64,000 nt of DNA. Origin: Timema cristinae (taxonomy: Eukaryota > Arthropoda > Insecta > Phasmatodea > Timematidae). The stretch covers positions 44,609,535 to 44,673,534 of the forward strand of contig JBCFYV010000012.1 of the NCBI GenBank assembly GCA_039000515.1, in the 5' to 3' direction. Shown here one piece after another: positions 23,516 to 34,340 of the stretch (positions are counted from its first letter, which is position 1; each line of letters opens with the position of its first letter). Position numbers and translations under genes: made by a program. The notes below the pieces were generated by a model. The model saw nothing but the letters and a program-made list of their open reading frames with translations, did not search any database and was not told the DNA's origin.

Positions 23516-23889
23516 ATTTACAATTTTTATAATAAATAAACACTTTTAACCTAAAATAAAAAACATAGTTTCACTAGAAACGTTTAATTTAATGTTAATC
23601 ACATAGTGATTTCAACCATTTTTGAATCTTCATCATAAGCATCGCGGACTTTGCCCAGGACTTTTCTCTTTATTTTAAAAGTGTTTGTTAAATTCCGCAA
23701 TGATCATGACAAATAAAAATCTTATCAATAACTGTCAAAATAACTATGTGTAAGAAATTTAACTAAACGTTTCTTGTAAATTAATGGGTTTTTTAAAAAT
23801 TTTGTCCTGAAAGATTTTTTGTCATATTCACTGCTAAAATACTAAGTGATAACCTACTTTCCCTTACACCCCACCTTAATATGAAAAAA

Positions 23890-23970
23890 AAACAGTGTTG
23901 GGTGGGAATTGGAGTTCTTGACTTTGAATCGAAAGGATTTGGTTCAAATCCTCGTAATGATAACTTTTCT
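23890..23970 (+). repeat. tRNA-like fragment (SINE head?)
   Basis: 'ttgactttgaatcgaaagga' followed by 'ttggttcaaatcc' resembles an anticodon arm plus T-arm, close to tRNA-Gln in style. No complete acceptor stem was found, so I do not call a tRNA gene. Confidence 0.35.
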
Positions 23971-24904
23971 TTCTATACTGATGCGTCATATCTTATCTAC
24001 AAGTGGTTGTTTTAACATTACCAAAAGTTTAACCATCTCAAAATGTTATTTTTAAACAACTTATTAGACTAATAAATTCTTTTTTAAATTCTGTTTGAAG
24101 CAAACAATCATTTTTAATGTATTTTGTTGATTTTTTATAATCTTTTCACAAGGATTCAAAAAATAATAATGATATTGTAAAGGTTAAGAAAATAATGTTT
24201 AGCAATGTCATGTGCTTTGGTATGGAAAATACGTATCAGAAATTTTGGTTTGTAGTCACCACAAAATATTTTAATTTCTTAAAAAATAGTAAAGAGAGGG
24301 GTTTTCTTGGAATTTCTAGGTCGCCTTCAGTTGTTGCTTTGTCTCGCTCGCTTGTCTCACTTGCTCGCCTACCTGGACAGGTGGAAAGTAAAATATATGA
24401 AGTACCGGTACACATAAAAAAAAGATAATTTACAATAGTCATATTTCTACTTTTTCAAATAACATTATTATGATAATGAAAATTTCATCCTTTAGATATT
24501 GATAGATGTTGATGTTTTATGTGTCTCGTACCAAAAAATATATAGTTATGTACGTGCGGTTGGATTTAAAACTGTTAGATAGATTTAGTTCAATCTTTAA
24601 ATCGATAATATTCGTATCTGACAATAGCTGTAATAATTGTTTTAATTATATCTCTAAAACCAATGGTAGTTTATCAAGAACAGATTTTTTAAATAACTAT
24701 AATGATTAAATTTTAAAATTTGGTATGTGTAGATTAATTTACCTGATAAACTACATTAAATGGGTATTGGTTTTTCCAAGAAAATTTGTTTTATAGATAG
24801 TTTATGAAAAGTATTTTTTATAATTTTGTTTTAAACTAAAATAAATTATATGCTTAAGTGTGCGATGTAGTGTCCCTTCAAATATGTATATATAAATATA
24901 TCAC

Positions 24905-25094
24905 TTAGGGCAAGTTTAATAGTCAGACAGTAGTTTACCTCTCAAGTTCGGTGCTATACTAAATACAAGACGATACTTACCTCAACCAGAATGGAGTGGG
25001 TCAATTTTGCATAGTATGAAATTTGCGCATTCATTTCTAGTCTAAGGAGGTGTCGTTTTGTATTTAGTGTAACACCGTACTTGAGACAGACTTA
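24905..25094 (+). mobile_element. Harbinger-type MITE, left flank copy
   Basis: Starts after TTA (24905-24907) with GGGCAAGTTTAATAGTC and continues with a body like that of the MITEs at 34344-34870 ('ctaaatacaagacga', 'gtgtcgttttgtatttagtg', 'gtacttgaga'). Its right TIR is missing where it abuts the TTA (25092-25094) of the large Harbinger element, so the autonomous copy probably inserted into or next to it. Confidence 0.75.
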
Positions 25095-26373
25095 GGGCCG
25101 GTTTCATAGTCGCAGTTAGTAAGCCTAAGTAGAAAGTGTAGGTGCCATCCTCCCTAAAACCGAATGAAGTACGTTTCATAGTCATATCTTAGTCGCGCAG
25201 CCCACTTGAGTTTAGTATCGATACGACCAAAGTTTTAGCAGCGCCGCGAGCACACTAAATCGACACTATTCAACTTTCAAGATGGATGACGATCGGGTTT
25301 TCGATGATGATTTAGTGGATTTGGTTGAGGTTATCGGTGTCATCGATAAGTTACCCGAACCCAAAAGATATTTGCGGGATGCGGAAAACCCTGTCGAATT
25401 TTATTCCGACAGGGAATTCATCAGAAGATTCTGATTCAGCAAAGATACAGTGGTGAACGTCATCGTCCGACTGTTGACTGGTCCAAACCAAAACGCCCGC
25501 GGTTTGCCAGTGCCACCTTTAATAAAGGTTATTACAGCTCTTCGATTTTATGGGACTGGTAGTTTTCAGGTAAATATGTTTTGAAATTATTATTTTAATA
25601 TCTTTGCCTTATATCCTCAAAATGCCCTCGTATAAAATTAATTACATTATCAAAAGAAAAAATTGTGGTCCACAGATACAGGCGCCTATATTTACGTTAT
25701 CTTTGTTTATTTATTTGTTTACTAACAGCATGGTCCAAGAGAGCTGGTTAGTTACGTAAAAATATAAATTGTAGTTATATTCTCGTTTATTCTACATGAA
25801 CATAATGTGATATATATAAATATAATGCGTAAATGTAAACGAACGTTTTACTAAAACATAATCTAAGCTTAAAAAAGTTAAAATTCAATATTTTACCAAA
25901 CTATATTATTTGATCACAAACATTTATTTATTTTATCAATAATTCCATGAGCCTTTGGATGGTACAATACATTTAGTTGCTGGGATTCTACAGACTACAA
26001 CCATATTAAAAATTTGACATAACATACCTGTAGGCCTACACATTTTTTTTCTTGTTAAAGTTCATTTAAAGCTTATTCTATATTGTTTAATGTAATTATC
26101 AGTTGATCGCTGTTTTCCCATAAACACTTTGATGCATATAATATGCATACATATTATTTAATTTTTTCACATAGTAGTCAACAAGCTGTTTGGTCTATCC
26201 ACATATTTGCAACAATGGGATAGGGGTGGGAATAGTATAGCCTTGAGCAAATGTACCCTCTTTTCAATTAATATGAATATTGTTAAGACAAATCTAAGAT
26301 ATTGTATATTTTACAGTTGGTTTGTGGTGATCTGGTTCGGTTGAGCTCTGCCACCATATCCAGGATTGTCAAG

Positions 26374-26792
26374 GTACTGTATGTTAAAATGAAAACATGG
26401 TTGGTTCCAATATTTGTTTGTCAATTCCAAAACTATCAACATATTTTGTAAGATAGGCCTAGTATATTTTTTCATATAATATAGGCTTTATATTCTTTTA
26501 AAGTTTGTAGGCCTACTTTGTGATGAAATTAATTTTTTTATATAAGCCTAATTAAGGTTTTATATTCTTTTTAAATGTGTATGCATAATTTGTGTTAAAT
26601 TTTTAAAATAGGCCTGTGTTAGTAAATTTACCACTCAACTAGTCTTCAACTGGTAGAGATATTTTTTGTTGGTCTTCTATTGCAAGTACATACTAAGGTT
26701 TTATTATAACTTGATGTATGCAATCCCCGGACCAACCATAAATAAGATAATTTTCAAAAACTTGGTCAATAATTGTAGTAGTTTATTTGTAG
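26374..26792 (+). other. Second intron of Harbinger transposase
   Basis: GT at 26374 to AG at 26791-26792, phase 0 on both sides, joining SRIVK to VVSDELTG. It contains several 'taggcct' motifs typical of this neighbourhood. Confidence 0.7.
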
Positions 26793-27029
26793 GTGGTGTC
26801 TGATGAGTTGACAGGCCACCTCTTGGAATATGTCAAGTTCCCGACCACAGACCAGGAAGTTGAAAGAAACTACCTCCTGTTCTGGAACATGTACCATTTC
26901 CCCGGTGTATCTGGGTGTATTGATTGCACTCATGTAGCAATCAAAAGCCCAGGAGGGGAATTTGCTGAGCTCTTCCGGAACAGGAAACAATACATGTCCC
27001 TAAATGTTCAGCTATTTGATTTATTTATT

Positions 27030-27245
27030 GAAGTTTTTTTAATACACTATGGGGTGGGGGATGAGGATGAAAACACTTAAGAGGTAATTCACCTGCATTT
27101 GTATGGAGGAAGAGTGGGAAACCATTTCAGAAGAAAAAAAAAAAACACTTTAAATGGACCTGACCGGGATTGAACCCCGATCTTCCTGTCCTCAGTACAT
27201 CAGTCCAACACAAGAGTGACACCGTAGACCATTCAGGCTGATAAG
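27030..27245 (-). mobile_element. SINE2-type insertion within Harbinger intron 3
   Basis: The complement has 'gatcggggttcaatcccggt' as B box, followed by body remnants ('tttcccactcttcctccata', 'caaatgcaggtgaatta'). It lies just downstream of the mutated donor at 27012. Confidence 0.75.
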
Positions 27246-28193
27246 AGCATAATTAAAATTTATATATAATGTTAGTATTTAGATATCAAACCAAATATTT
27301 AAAGGGTAACATTTGATTCAGCTACATTTATGCTAAATTAATAACTTGATGTCCCTCTCCCCTCCCCCACGTTGTAAATAATGTGTCCGCTACAACAAAA
27401 ATTGTAAAGATCAAGCACATCCGTGAATTTTTTGTTTTGTTTTTGAGCTTTTTTATATATATATATACATTTTTTTGCCTACCTCGTAAGGGAAATGCAT
27501 TTATAGGTATACATATGTTAATAACTTTATTAGTCAAATTAACAGCTGGATGCTCTTCACCTGCCTCTCTTTTTAGAATGAATGTTAAATTCTGAAAGAA
27601 GGTAGCTTATCTATTCAAAGTCGAACATATATTTTTAAATCTTTTGGCTATGTTATTATCTTATTTTGCTTATTGCATTTTACCACTTTGAGGTTGTTTC
27701 TGGGCCGGATATGGAGATTCTGGACATTGTGGCACGTTGGCCAGGAAGCACCCATGATGCCAGGATCTTCAGCAACAGTCGCATGAAGACTCGACTGGAG
27801 ACACATCAAGTGAGGGGCAATCTTCTTGGAGATAGTGGATATCCACAATTGAATTACCTCTACACTCCAGTACCGGACCCACAAACTCCAGAAGAGCGGC
27901 GGTACAACACAGCACAAAAGCAGACAAGGAAAGTGGTGGAGTGTTTGTTCGGGGTATGGAAACGTAGATTTGCATGCCTCGGACAAAAGCTGAGAACCAA
28001 CTTGCCCACTTCTACCAAAGTCATAATTGCATGTGCTGTGTTACACAACATCGCCATCCGACACCGTGAGCTCCCACCTGAGGACCCTGAAAGACCCGTG
28101 GAACATGTTCTTATACAGAATGTGCGTCCCAACAAGCGGGGGAGAGCTGTCCGGGCCGCTTTCATCCGGCGCCATTTCAGCCATGAACATTGA

Positions 28194-28749
28194 TCTTGTC
28201 TTGTATTGTCAACTGTTTTGTGTGTTTTGTCCGTCGTCAATTTTATGTGTAGCTAAAACATGGAAATACGCCTCCTGGGGAAATCGCCATGTAAAATATA
28301 GGATTAACGCATCTTACACAGTACCACATGGGTCCACGCTCTATGGTGATGCGGAAAACTGTGTCATGTCCTACTTCTATAACCAGTGTTGAATTCAATC
28401 ACAAGGGAGGGGGTGTAGTTGTTAAAAAATAAAATGGGTTAAAAACCATCAAATAAAGAAAAAAAATATTAAGAAATATTCGACTATTATTATTTTAAGG
28501 GGATAACCCCCCTTCCCCCTCCATCGACCTCCAACCCTCCTCAGGTTTGCTTGAATTCAACACCTCATTGATTGTCCTTATTACATTGTTTAGTTCAGGA
28601 CTTTTCATTATCTGCTTATGTGATTTAACCAAGACCAGATATAATTTTTCTACTAATTAATGCATGGATAATGGTACTCACAGGTTTAATTCTCATGTTC
28701 AGGAGTTATTTTTAAACAAATATAGAAAACAGTGAGATAGTTTTGTTTT
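28194..28749. other. 3' non-coding part of Harbinger transposase gene
   Basis: AATAAA-like signals near 28427 and 28451 and a C-rich patch at 28507-28545. Overlapping frames in this interval are shadows of exon 4 or chance. Confidence 0.45.
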
Positions 28750-29035
28750 TAATATAAATTATTTTTATTATTATTTAGCACCCCGTCTTACTACCCGTTT
28801 GGGTTATGCGGTTTAAGTACTAATTACGCTAATGGTTTCAGGGATTGGGAAGGTTGAATTAGAGGAAGTGAACCCACATTTGCGTGGAGAGAGAGAGAGT
28901 GGAAAACCATTTAGGAAAAACCACCCCCAGTTCACCCGACCGAGATTTGAACCTTGATCTCCCCGTCCTCAGCAGTCGAGCTCAACACTAGTGAGTTAGC
29001 CAACTACGCCACCGAGGCGGGTTTATAATATAAAT
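28750..29035 (-). mobile_element. SINE2, full length, inside Harbinger
   Basis: Insert 28760-29025 between exact 10-bp duplications TAATATAAAT (28750-28759 and 29026-29035). On the minus strand it begins with 'acccgcctcggtggcgtagt', carries a B-box-like 'aaggttcaaatctcgg', the SINE2 body ('ccacgcaaatgtgggttcac', 'ccattagcgtaattagtac') and tail A ('cccaaacgggtagtaagacg'). It is the same subfamily as 44433-44695 in the opposite orientation. Confidence 0.9.
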
Positions 29036-30299
29036 GCATTTACAATTATACCAAAGTACACCCAAATATATTACATATAGTGTAAGCCTATTTATTTGTC
29101 AGAGAAAGATTCATGCCTTTTTCAGTGTCGAGTTTGTCCTGAACATATTATGATACAATGGTGCATTGGACTATTTAGTCCAAGACAAGCGTTCTCGACA
29201 ATGAGAAGGAATACTTGAATAAAAGCTTCAAATTTGACTTCATTTAACTCAGGGTATTCCCACTCATCAAGCAATCATTAACATATAAGTGTATGTTGTA
29301 AAAATGTGTTTTATTCACTGTCTTGCTACCCATTCAGGCTATCCAACTAATATTTTAACAAATAGCAAAGGGATGAGGAAGGTATAGTTTAGAGGCAGTT
29401 ACCTATATTAGCATGAACATTGAGAATACACTTATTTAGAAAAACCACCCTTATGCACCTAACCAAGATCCAAATATCAATATTTCTGCCATGACAATCT
29501 TGTCCAATGGACACATTAGATCATGCGACCACTGATATTAATATTCATGTTATAAGACTTTTTGCTACAATCCAATATACGTAGGAGAAGGAGAACATAA
29601 TTTGATAGCTAGAAAGGTTACTAGATTGAATTAAACATTTTCTTATGTCAAGTTGTAATATGCAGCTGTCACCATTACTAAAAAATAACACATAATAGAT
29701 AGTAATTTATTACCAATGTTTACCACTCTTTCTGTGACAATTGGAGTCCATACAACATTAATCAATCAAAGCACTTGTTTTGTATGCATTAATTTCAATT
29801 CTCAACCTACTTCTCGTCCAAAGAAAACACAAGGTGTGGATTTGGTAACACATTTAATAAAAAGATAAAATCAGTTAAATTCACAATGACTAAAGTCACT
29901 GTTATAATATATGGTAATTAAAAAACCTTTTTTCTAGCAAAAGTAAATGTTTCTCTTAATATTCTTGAGGCACAAAGAAAATCATTATAATATACATTCA
30001 ATTAACTTGCACAAAAGAGGCAAACTCAAAACAAAATGAGGCGTATTCAATCATGTCTCCTAATTCTAATAATTTTAGAAGCGAAAAATATCCAATGGTC
30101 ATATTCTATTGTATACATTACATTTTTGTTATTGAATTACCTCCGCCCACCTTCTCACTTCCATATAGTTGTATAAAATTTTATTTATATTATGTTAACT
30201 TTGTAGCACACACCCTTAGACTTTCTACAACCTTGCTCATCAGGATTAGGGTGTTGTTAAAGGTTGTAATCCTGATTTTATCCTGTGCGTTATTTAAAA
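29036..30299. other. Harbinger interior with one decayed SINE
   Basis: A decayed SINE2-type element (minus) is visible at about 29320-29530 ('cttgctacccattcaggcta' at its tail end). The rest shows no recognised coding or repeat structure. Confidence 0.5.
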
Positions 30300-30608
30300 A
30301 TCAAGAATTAAAAAATTATAAATGATATCGATGGGCAGAAAGGGAATCACAATGGTGGGAAGAGTTGTGCGTTTGAATGTCTGTGTAATCTTCAGTGAGA
30401 AGTCTCTGCTAGCCTGTAATCTCCCAGAATGATCAGGACGACAGTCATCATCATCATAATCATCATCGAGATGATTCCACCGCTTTACATGGATCAATAG
30501 AGGGAGGGGTGAGCACTTTATATTGTAGGCCATGGTATAACTCTTGCCAGTCCTCTGTTTAGTCGTCAATGTTTGGTCAACCACAGGCCTCGATGACAAC
30601 TTAACCTG
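30300..30608 (-). pseudogene. Possible 3' exon of the Harbinger Myb-like gene
   Basis: On the minus strand an acceptor-like 'tctgtgcag' precedes an open frame with VKLSSRPVVDQTL, an acidic run (DDDYDDDD) and ASRDFSLKITQTF. An acidic or Ser/Thr-rich C-terminal part is plausible for this protein family and the position is right. However, the phase does not fit: exon 2 ends with one extra base, and joining it here gives an immediate stop. I keep it as a weak candidate. Confidence 0.3.
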
Positions 30609-30944
30609 CACAGATACAATTACATACAGTTCATTCCCCATAATGATAGTGGTAACTAACAGATAACAAAAGTTACTAGATATTATAACTAAACATGTCT
30701 AAAATTTTCAAAGTAACATTTTCCCACAAGTACAAAAGAAGTAAAGCAAATGATTGTACATGAAGAGTGAATCTTAGGCGATGAAAATATTCAAGTTTCT
30801 GAATGCATCTATATATACATTCATATAAACTTCGCTAATCATGTGAAATTAATTGTACAAGCGTTTTCTTCCATGCAATTCACAACTTGTAAGTGGCCGA
30901 GATATCAATGATAACTCAAAGTAGCAGATCATGTCTTATCATAG

Positions 30945-31050
30945 ACTCTGCCCCATCAGTAAGAAGGACCACAAGCATGTGAAGATCCATCGATGGCACG
31001 CTTCACCAAAAGTCTCAGGTTCGATTCCAGAGTCTAGTGTGATATTTCAT
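30945..31050 (+). repeat. SINE3-type fragment in Harbinger
   Basis: Contains 'gactctgccccatca', 'gcacgcttcaccaaaagtc' and B-box-like 'caggttcgattccagag'. These are the same blocks, in the same order, as at 12080 and 52365. Confidence 0.55.
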
Positions 31051-31112
31051 TTTACAAATATATTTATATAACAAGTTTAATTATATGCAAGTGTCCCTAC
31101 AGATATATCTGA

Positions 31113-31185
31113 TCAAATAATCAATACTAATAATAATATTTAGCACCGCGTCTTACTACCTGTTAGGGTTATCAAATAATCAATT
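31113..31185 (-). mobile_element. Tail-only SINE insertion with 14-bp target duplication
   Basis: The 45-bp insert 31127-31171 consists only of 'ctaataataatatttagcac', 'cgcgtcttactacc' and 'tgttagggtt', i.e. tail A plus its TAA run. It is bracketed by an exact 14-bp duplication ATCAAATAATCAAT (31113-31126 and 31172-31185). It sits inside the Harbinger element, so it is younger than that insertion. Confidence 0.9.
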
Positions 31186-31489
31186 TTGATTTGAATAATT
31201 TATTTAAAATGTACTCAAATGTTTCTTATCAACAATGAGCGATTTCACTTTTTGACAATAAATTTGATTTTATTTAGTTTTAAATTGGTCAAAACAAATC
31301 AAAGGATTGGATTTTAATGAGTGTTGAATGTAGGCATACATGCATAGGGTGGGGAGGGAATATGAGAGAGCACACCCCTTTATCCCTCAGATTAGAGATC
31401 ACACACCTAAAATAAATTATTTTTCCTTGGTGAAATATTAACTCCTAGCCTAGTTTGTGAGTGTTTGACCAATAATTAAATATATATAA

Positions 31490-31610
31490 ATTCCGGTTGT
31501 ATACTGAATCTAACTCTAAAGTGGTAGGGATGAGGAAGGGAGTCTTTTAGAGGTAATATACCTACATTTGCTTTGAAAGGATAACAGGGAAACCAACAAT
31601 GAACACAGCT
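31490..31610 (-). repeat. SINE2-like body fragment
   Basis: 'ggtagggatgaggaaggg', 'agaggtaatatacctaca' and 'tttgctttgaaagga' match the SINE2 body in reverse. No head or tail. Confidence 0.45.
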
Positions 31611-32151
31611 TTCAAAAATGTGTTTTCAATAAACTAACCTTTAGGGTAAACTGAACATTTTAGAATTATTATTTCCCTGAATATATATACATGTTTTGTT
31701 TATTATTGTAATACAAATTAATTTTCCTCAATTTTCATTTTTATTTCAAGGGAACATTCTCATTATTTTATTTTTTAGGCCTACTTATGTTTATGGATAA
31801 AATGTACTCAGCAATATTATCACACATATTTCAATATTATCTAATCTTTAACATTGTACTGTTGTCTATTATGTTTAGTATATTTTGGTATTTTTTGTTT
31901 GTTTTACTTTTATTTAATGATCAAATGTTTGTAATGTCTTGTAAAATTACATCATTTTAATCCATAATCCTATAAGCGAGCTCAAGCTTTGGATCATGTA
32001 ACTTAATCAATTCTCAAATAAAAGAAAGTGTAATTTTTACAAAAAACTATCAGTTTGTCTTGTTAATCACAATAAACATATTCAAATTTTCTTGGTGGGC
32101 ACATTTATTTACAAAACAACCCACTGAACATATCCTTATGCAAATACTCAC

Positions 32152-34070
32152 CGGAAAATGTTGAGACTGCTGCCTCTGGTGGAGACTGGGTCGCACTAAT
32201 CTCCTCAGGCCTCGGAGCTGGAGTTAAAACTGTATCGCAATCCTCAGTACCTGACACAGAGTAGGCAATGGGATTGCTAATGATTGCGTCCAGTTCAGGG
32301 TCTGTGGACTCCCCAGGTGCAAATGGTCCACCACCAGTCGCCATTCTCCTTCGAGATTCTGCGGCGAGGAGTTTCTTCCTCCTTGCTTTCTCGTTCTCCC
32401 AACATTTCTTCAGCTGAGGTGCTGATTGCTGTTAAATAAAAATAATATTTATTTTCTGTTTTATTGTTAGGAATAAACAATAAATGGATACTTAAAAAGT
32501 TTGCTAATGTAGGTAAATAAACCATATAAACACTTTATTCATTTTTTTAAGTATACGCCTAAATGTAAAATGAAGTGCTGATTTATTTAGTAAAGTATTT
32601 GAAAATGTAGACCTAAACCAAATATACATATTTCATTAAAATAAATGGAAGACCTAGTCATGTCTTAGAAAGGACCAATTATTTACTTTATAATATATTT
32701 GCTAATGCAGGCCTAGAACAAACTAACACATTATTTAAAAAAAATTCTAGGCCTATGTCTGTGTGTATAGATGCAATTTATTTTTATTTAGTGAAATGTT
32801 TGAAAATGTAGGTCAATTCAATTAAACATAATAAGCTATTTAATTTAAATAAATGGTAGGCTTAGTTATGACTGTAAGAAGTACAGATTATTTACTTTAT
32901 TATATATTTGCTACTGCAGTCCTAGGACAAATGAATATATTTTATTTAAAAAAATGCTAGGCCTAGTTATGTCTGTAAGGTTCCCCGCTTATAAAAGGAA
33001 CAATTATTGACTTAATATGTTTGCTACAGTCCTAGACGCAAATAACACATGATATAAAACAATTCTAGGCATATGCCTGTGTGTAAAAATAATCAATGAT
33101 TTATTTTGTAAACTGTTAGCAAAGATTTAAAAGTCTACATAAAATAAATGTCTTATTTTGTGAAATGTTTGAAAATGTAGGTTAATTCAAATAAACATAA
33201 TAAGCTATTTAATTTAAATAAATGGCAGGCCTAGTTATGACTAAGAAGTACAGATTATTTACTTTATTATATATTTGTCACTGCAGTCCTAGGACAAATG
33301 AATATATTTTATTTAAAAAAATTCTAGGCCTTATAAAAGGAACAATTATTGACTTAATGTTTTCTGCAGGCCTAGACGCAAATAACACTATTTAAAACAA
33401 TTCTAGGCCTATGCCTGTGTGTAAAAATAATCAATGATTTATTTTGTAAACTGTTAGCAAAGATTTAAAGGTCTACATAAAATAAATATGTCTTACTTTG
33501 AAAAATAAATAATGCTTTAGGCCTAGGCCTTACTGTAAACAAGTTGTGTTAACCAACAGTTTTATACTGATATAGTAAGAATTAGGGCTCAGGCCTATGG
33601 TTATTTATATCAAATATAATGTACGATTATATAAAGTAAATACATTATATGTGTTTTTATCCATTATTGAAATTGTCCTTAATAACATTAATGTCGTCTT
33701 GATAGGTATGTTGTGTAGAAGATTGAACTATTGGAACATCTTGAGTAAGATATCAGCAAATTAAAAGACGAGGAAACTATCATAGTAAATAGAAGAAAAT
33801 AGTAAGTAATACTAAATATCGCAAGGAATTAAAAACATCAGAATATAAGTAAACATAGTTCCGAAACGTACAGTCTGTACTTACATTTCTCACATCAGCG
33901 TAAGAATTGAAGCCATCTGCGATGTTTTGCCAGGCTTTCTTCTTTGCCATCAGAACAGAAAACGAAGTTCTTTTATCTTCAATGACAGCTGATTTATAAT
34001 TAATAAGGCCGAATAATATTTCCCTCTCGTTGTCAGTAAAGCGATCATAAGCTCTGTTTACGTCCTCCAT
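32152..34070 (-). CDS. Harbinger Myb/SANT-like DNA-binding partner protein
   Basis: Exon 1 (34070-33885) starts with ATG and reads MEDVNRAYDRFTDNEREIL, then KSAVIEDKRTS, KKKAWQNIADGFNS and ADVRN, followed by a GTAAGT donor. Exon 2 (32428-32152) follows an AG acceptor in phase 0 with QSAPQLKKCWENEKARRKK and RRRMATGGGP, and ends at a GTGAGT donor. The tryptophan spacing, the 'LKKCWEN.KARRKK' helix and 'TGGGP' are hallmarks of the Myb/SANT-like protein encoded by animal Harbinger elements, which binds the element ends and helps the transposase enter the nucleus. About 154 residues are seen; the 3' exon is not firmly identified. No stop or frameshift in these exons. Confidence 0.87.
32429..33884 (-). 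other. Intron of the Harbinger Myb-like gene
   Basis: Bounded by a GTAAGT donor (33884 downwards) and an AG acceptor (32429-32430) on the minus strand. Most of it is the local tandem repeat at 32560-33500. Confidence 0.75.
32560..33500 (+). repeat. Tandem repeat with 'taggcct' motifs in Myb intron
   Basis: A segment of about 369 bp beginning 'gtgaaatgtttgaaaatgta' at 32791 recurs at 33160 with few changes. A shorter relative starts near 32586 and a partial one lies at 33420-33490. Each unit contains 'gcagtcctaggacaaatgaa' or similar and 'attctaggcc'. Confidence 0.75.
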
Positions 34071-34340
34071 GTTGACAACAAGTGATTTTTTTCTCGGTTT
34101 GTTATAACTACGTCACTAATTACACGCATTATCATTGGCTGCCTGGCGTGACGTCACCAATATTACGAACAGAAACGAACTTCCTCGACCAAGCTCTCTT
34201 TTGCTTCGAGTGGCTAAAAGAATCCAAACTATCTTGACTATGAAACGTACTAAGTTACTTGGCTCGAGTGCGTCGGCACGAAGTGCTGTGTAACACTGGA
34301 GTCTAGTAAGAGTTTAGTGAGCTGACTATGAAACCGGGCC

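Larger units (their letters stand above)
20021..23523 (+). mobile_element. Complete Mutator-like (MULE) DNA transposon
   Basis: The element spans 20029-23515 (3,487 bp) and is bounded by an exact 8-bp direct repeat ATTTACAA (20021-20028 and 23516-23523), the size expected for Mutator-superfamily target duplications. The termini are inverted: the left end is GGGCAGACCCGAATTGCGCC and the right end is its near-complement. The 14-16 bp motif ggcgcaattcgggtcc occurs twice at the left end (20035-20048 and 20084-20099, inverted) and four times at the right (23386, 23423, 23466, 23496). Inside is a MULE transposase gene whose intron has two SINE insertions. Confidence 0.93.
25282..28193 (+). pseudogene. 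HARBI1-like Harbinger transposase, four exons, one stop
   Basis: Proposed exons are 25282-25569, 26317-26373, 26793-27011 and 27693-28193, about 354 codons, matching the usual HARBI1 length. Exon 1 starts with ATG (MDDDRVFDD). Exon 2 encodes LVRLSSATISRIVK, the helix-turn-helix end. Exon 3 has GCIDCTH (first catalytic Asp, codon 26922-26924) and SPGG..AE.FRNRK.Y.SLNVQ. Exon 4 has ILDIVARWPGSTHDARIF (second Asp), GDSGYP, then VVECLFGVWKRRF (catalytic Glu). It ends at TGA 28191-28193. Defects are a TGA at codon 51 (25432-25434) where relatives have Arg (one CGA to TGA change) and a CT instead of a GT donor after exon 3 (27012). The third intron also holds a SINE. An AATAAA lies near 28427. Confidence 0.88.

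Noticed and set aside
27860..28240. 126-codon minus-strand frame
   Set aside because: Antisense shadow of Harbinger transposase exon 4.
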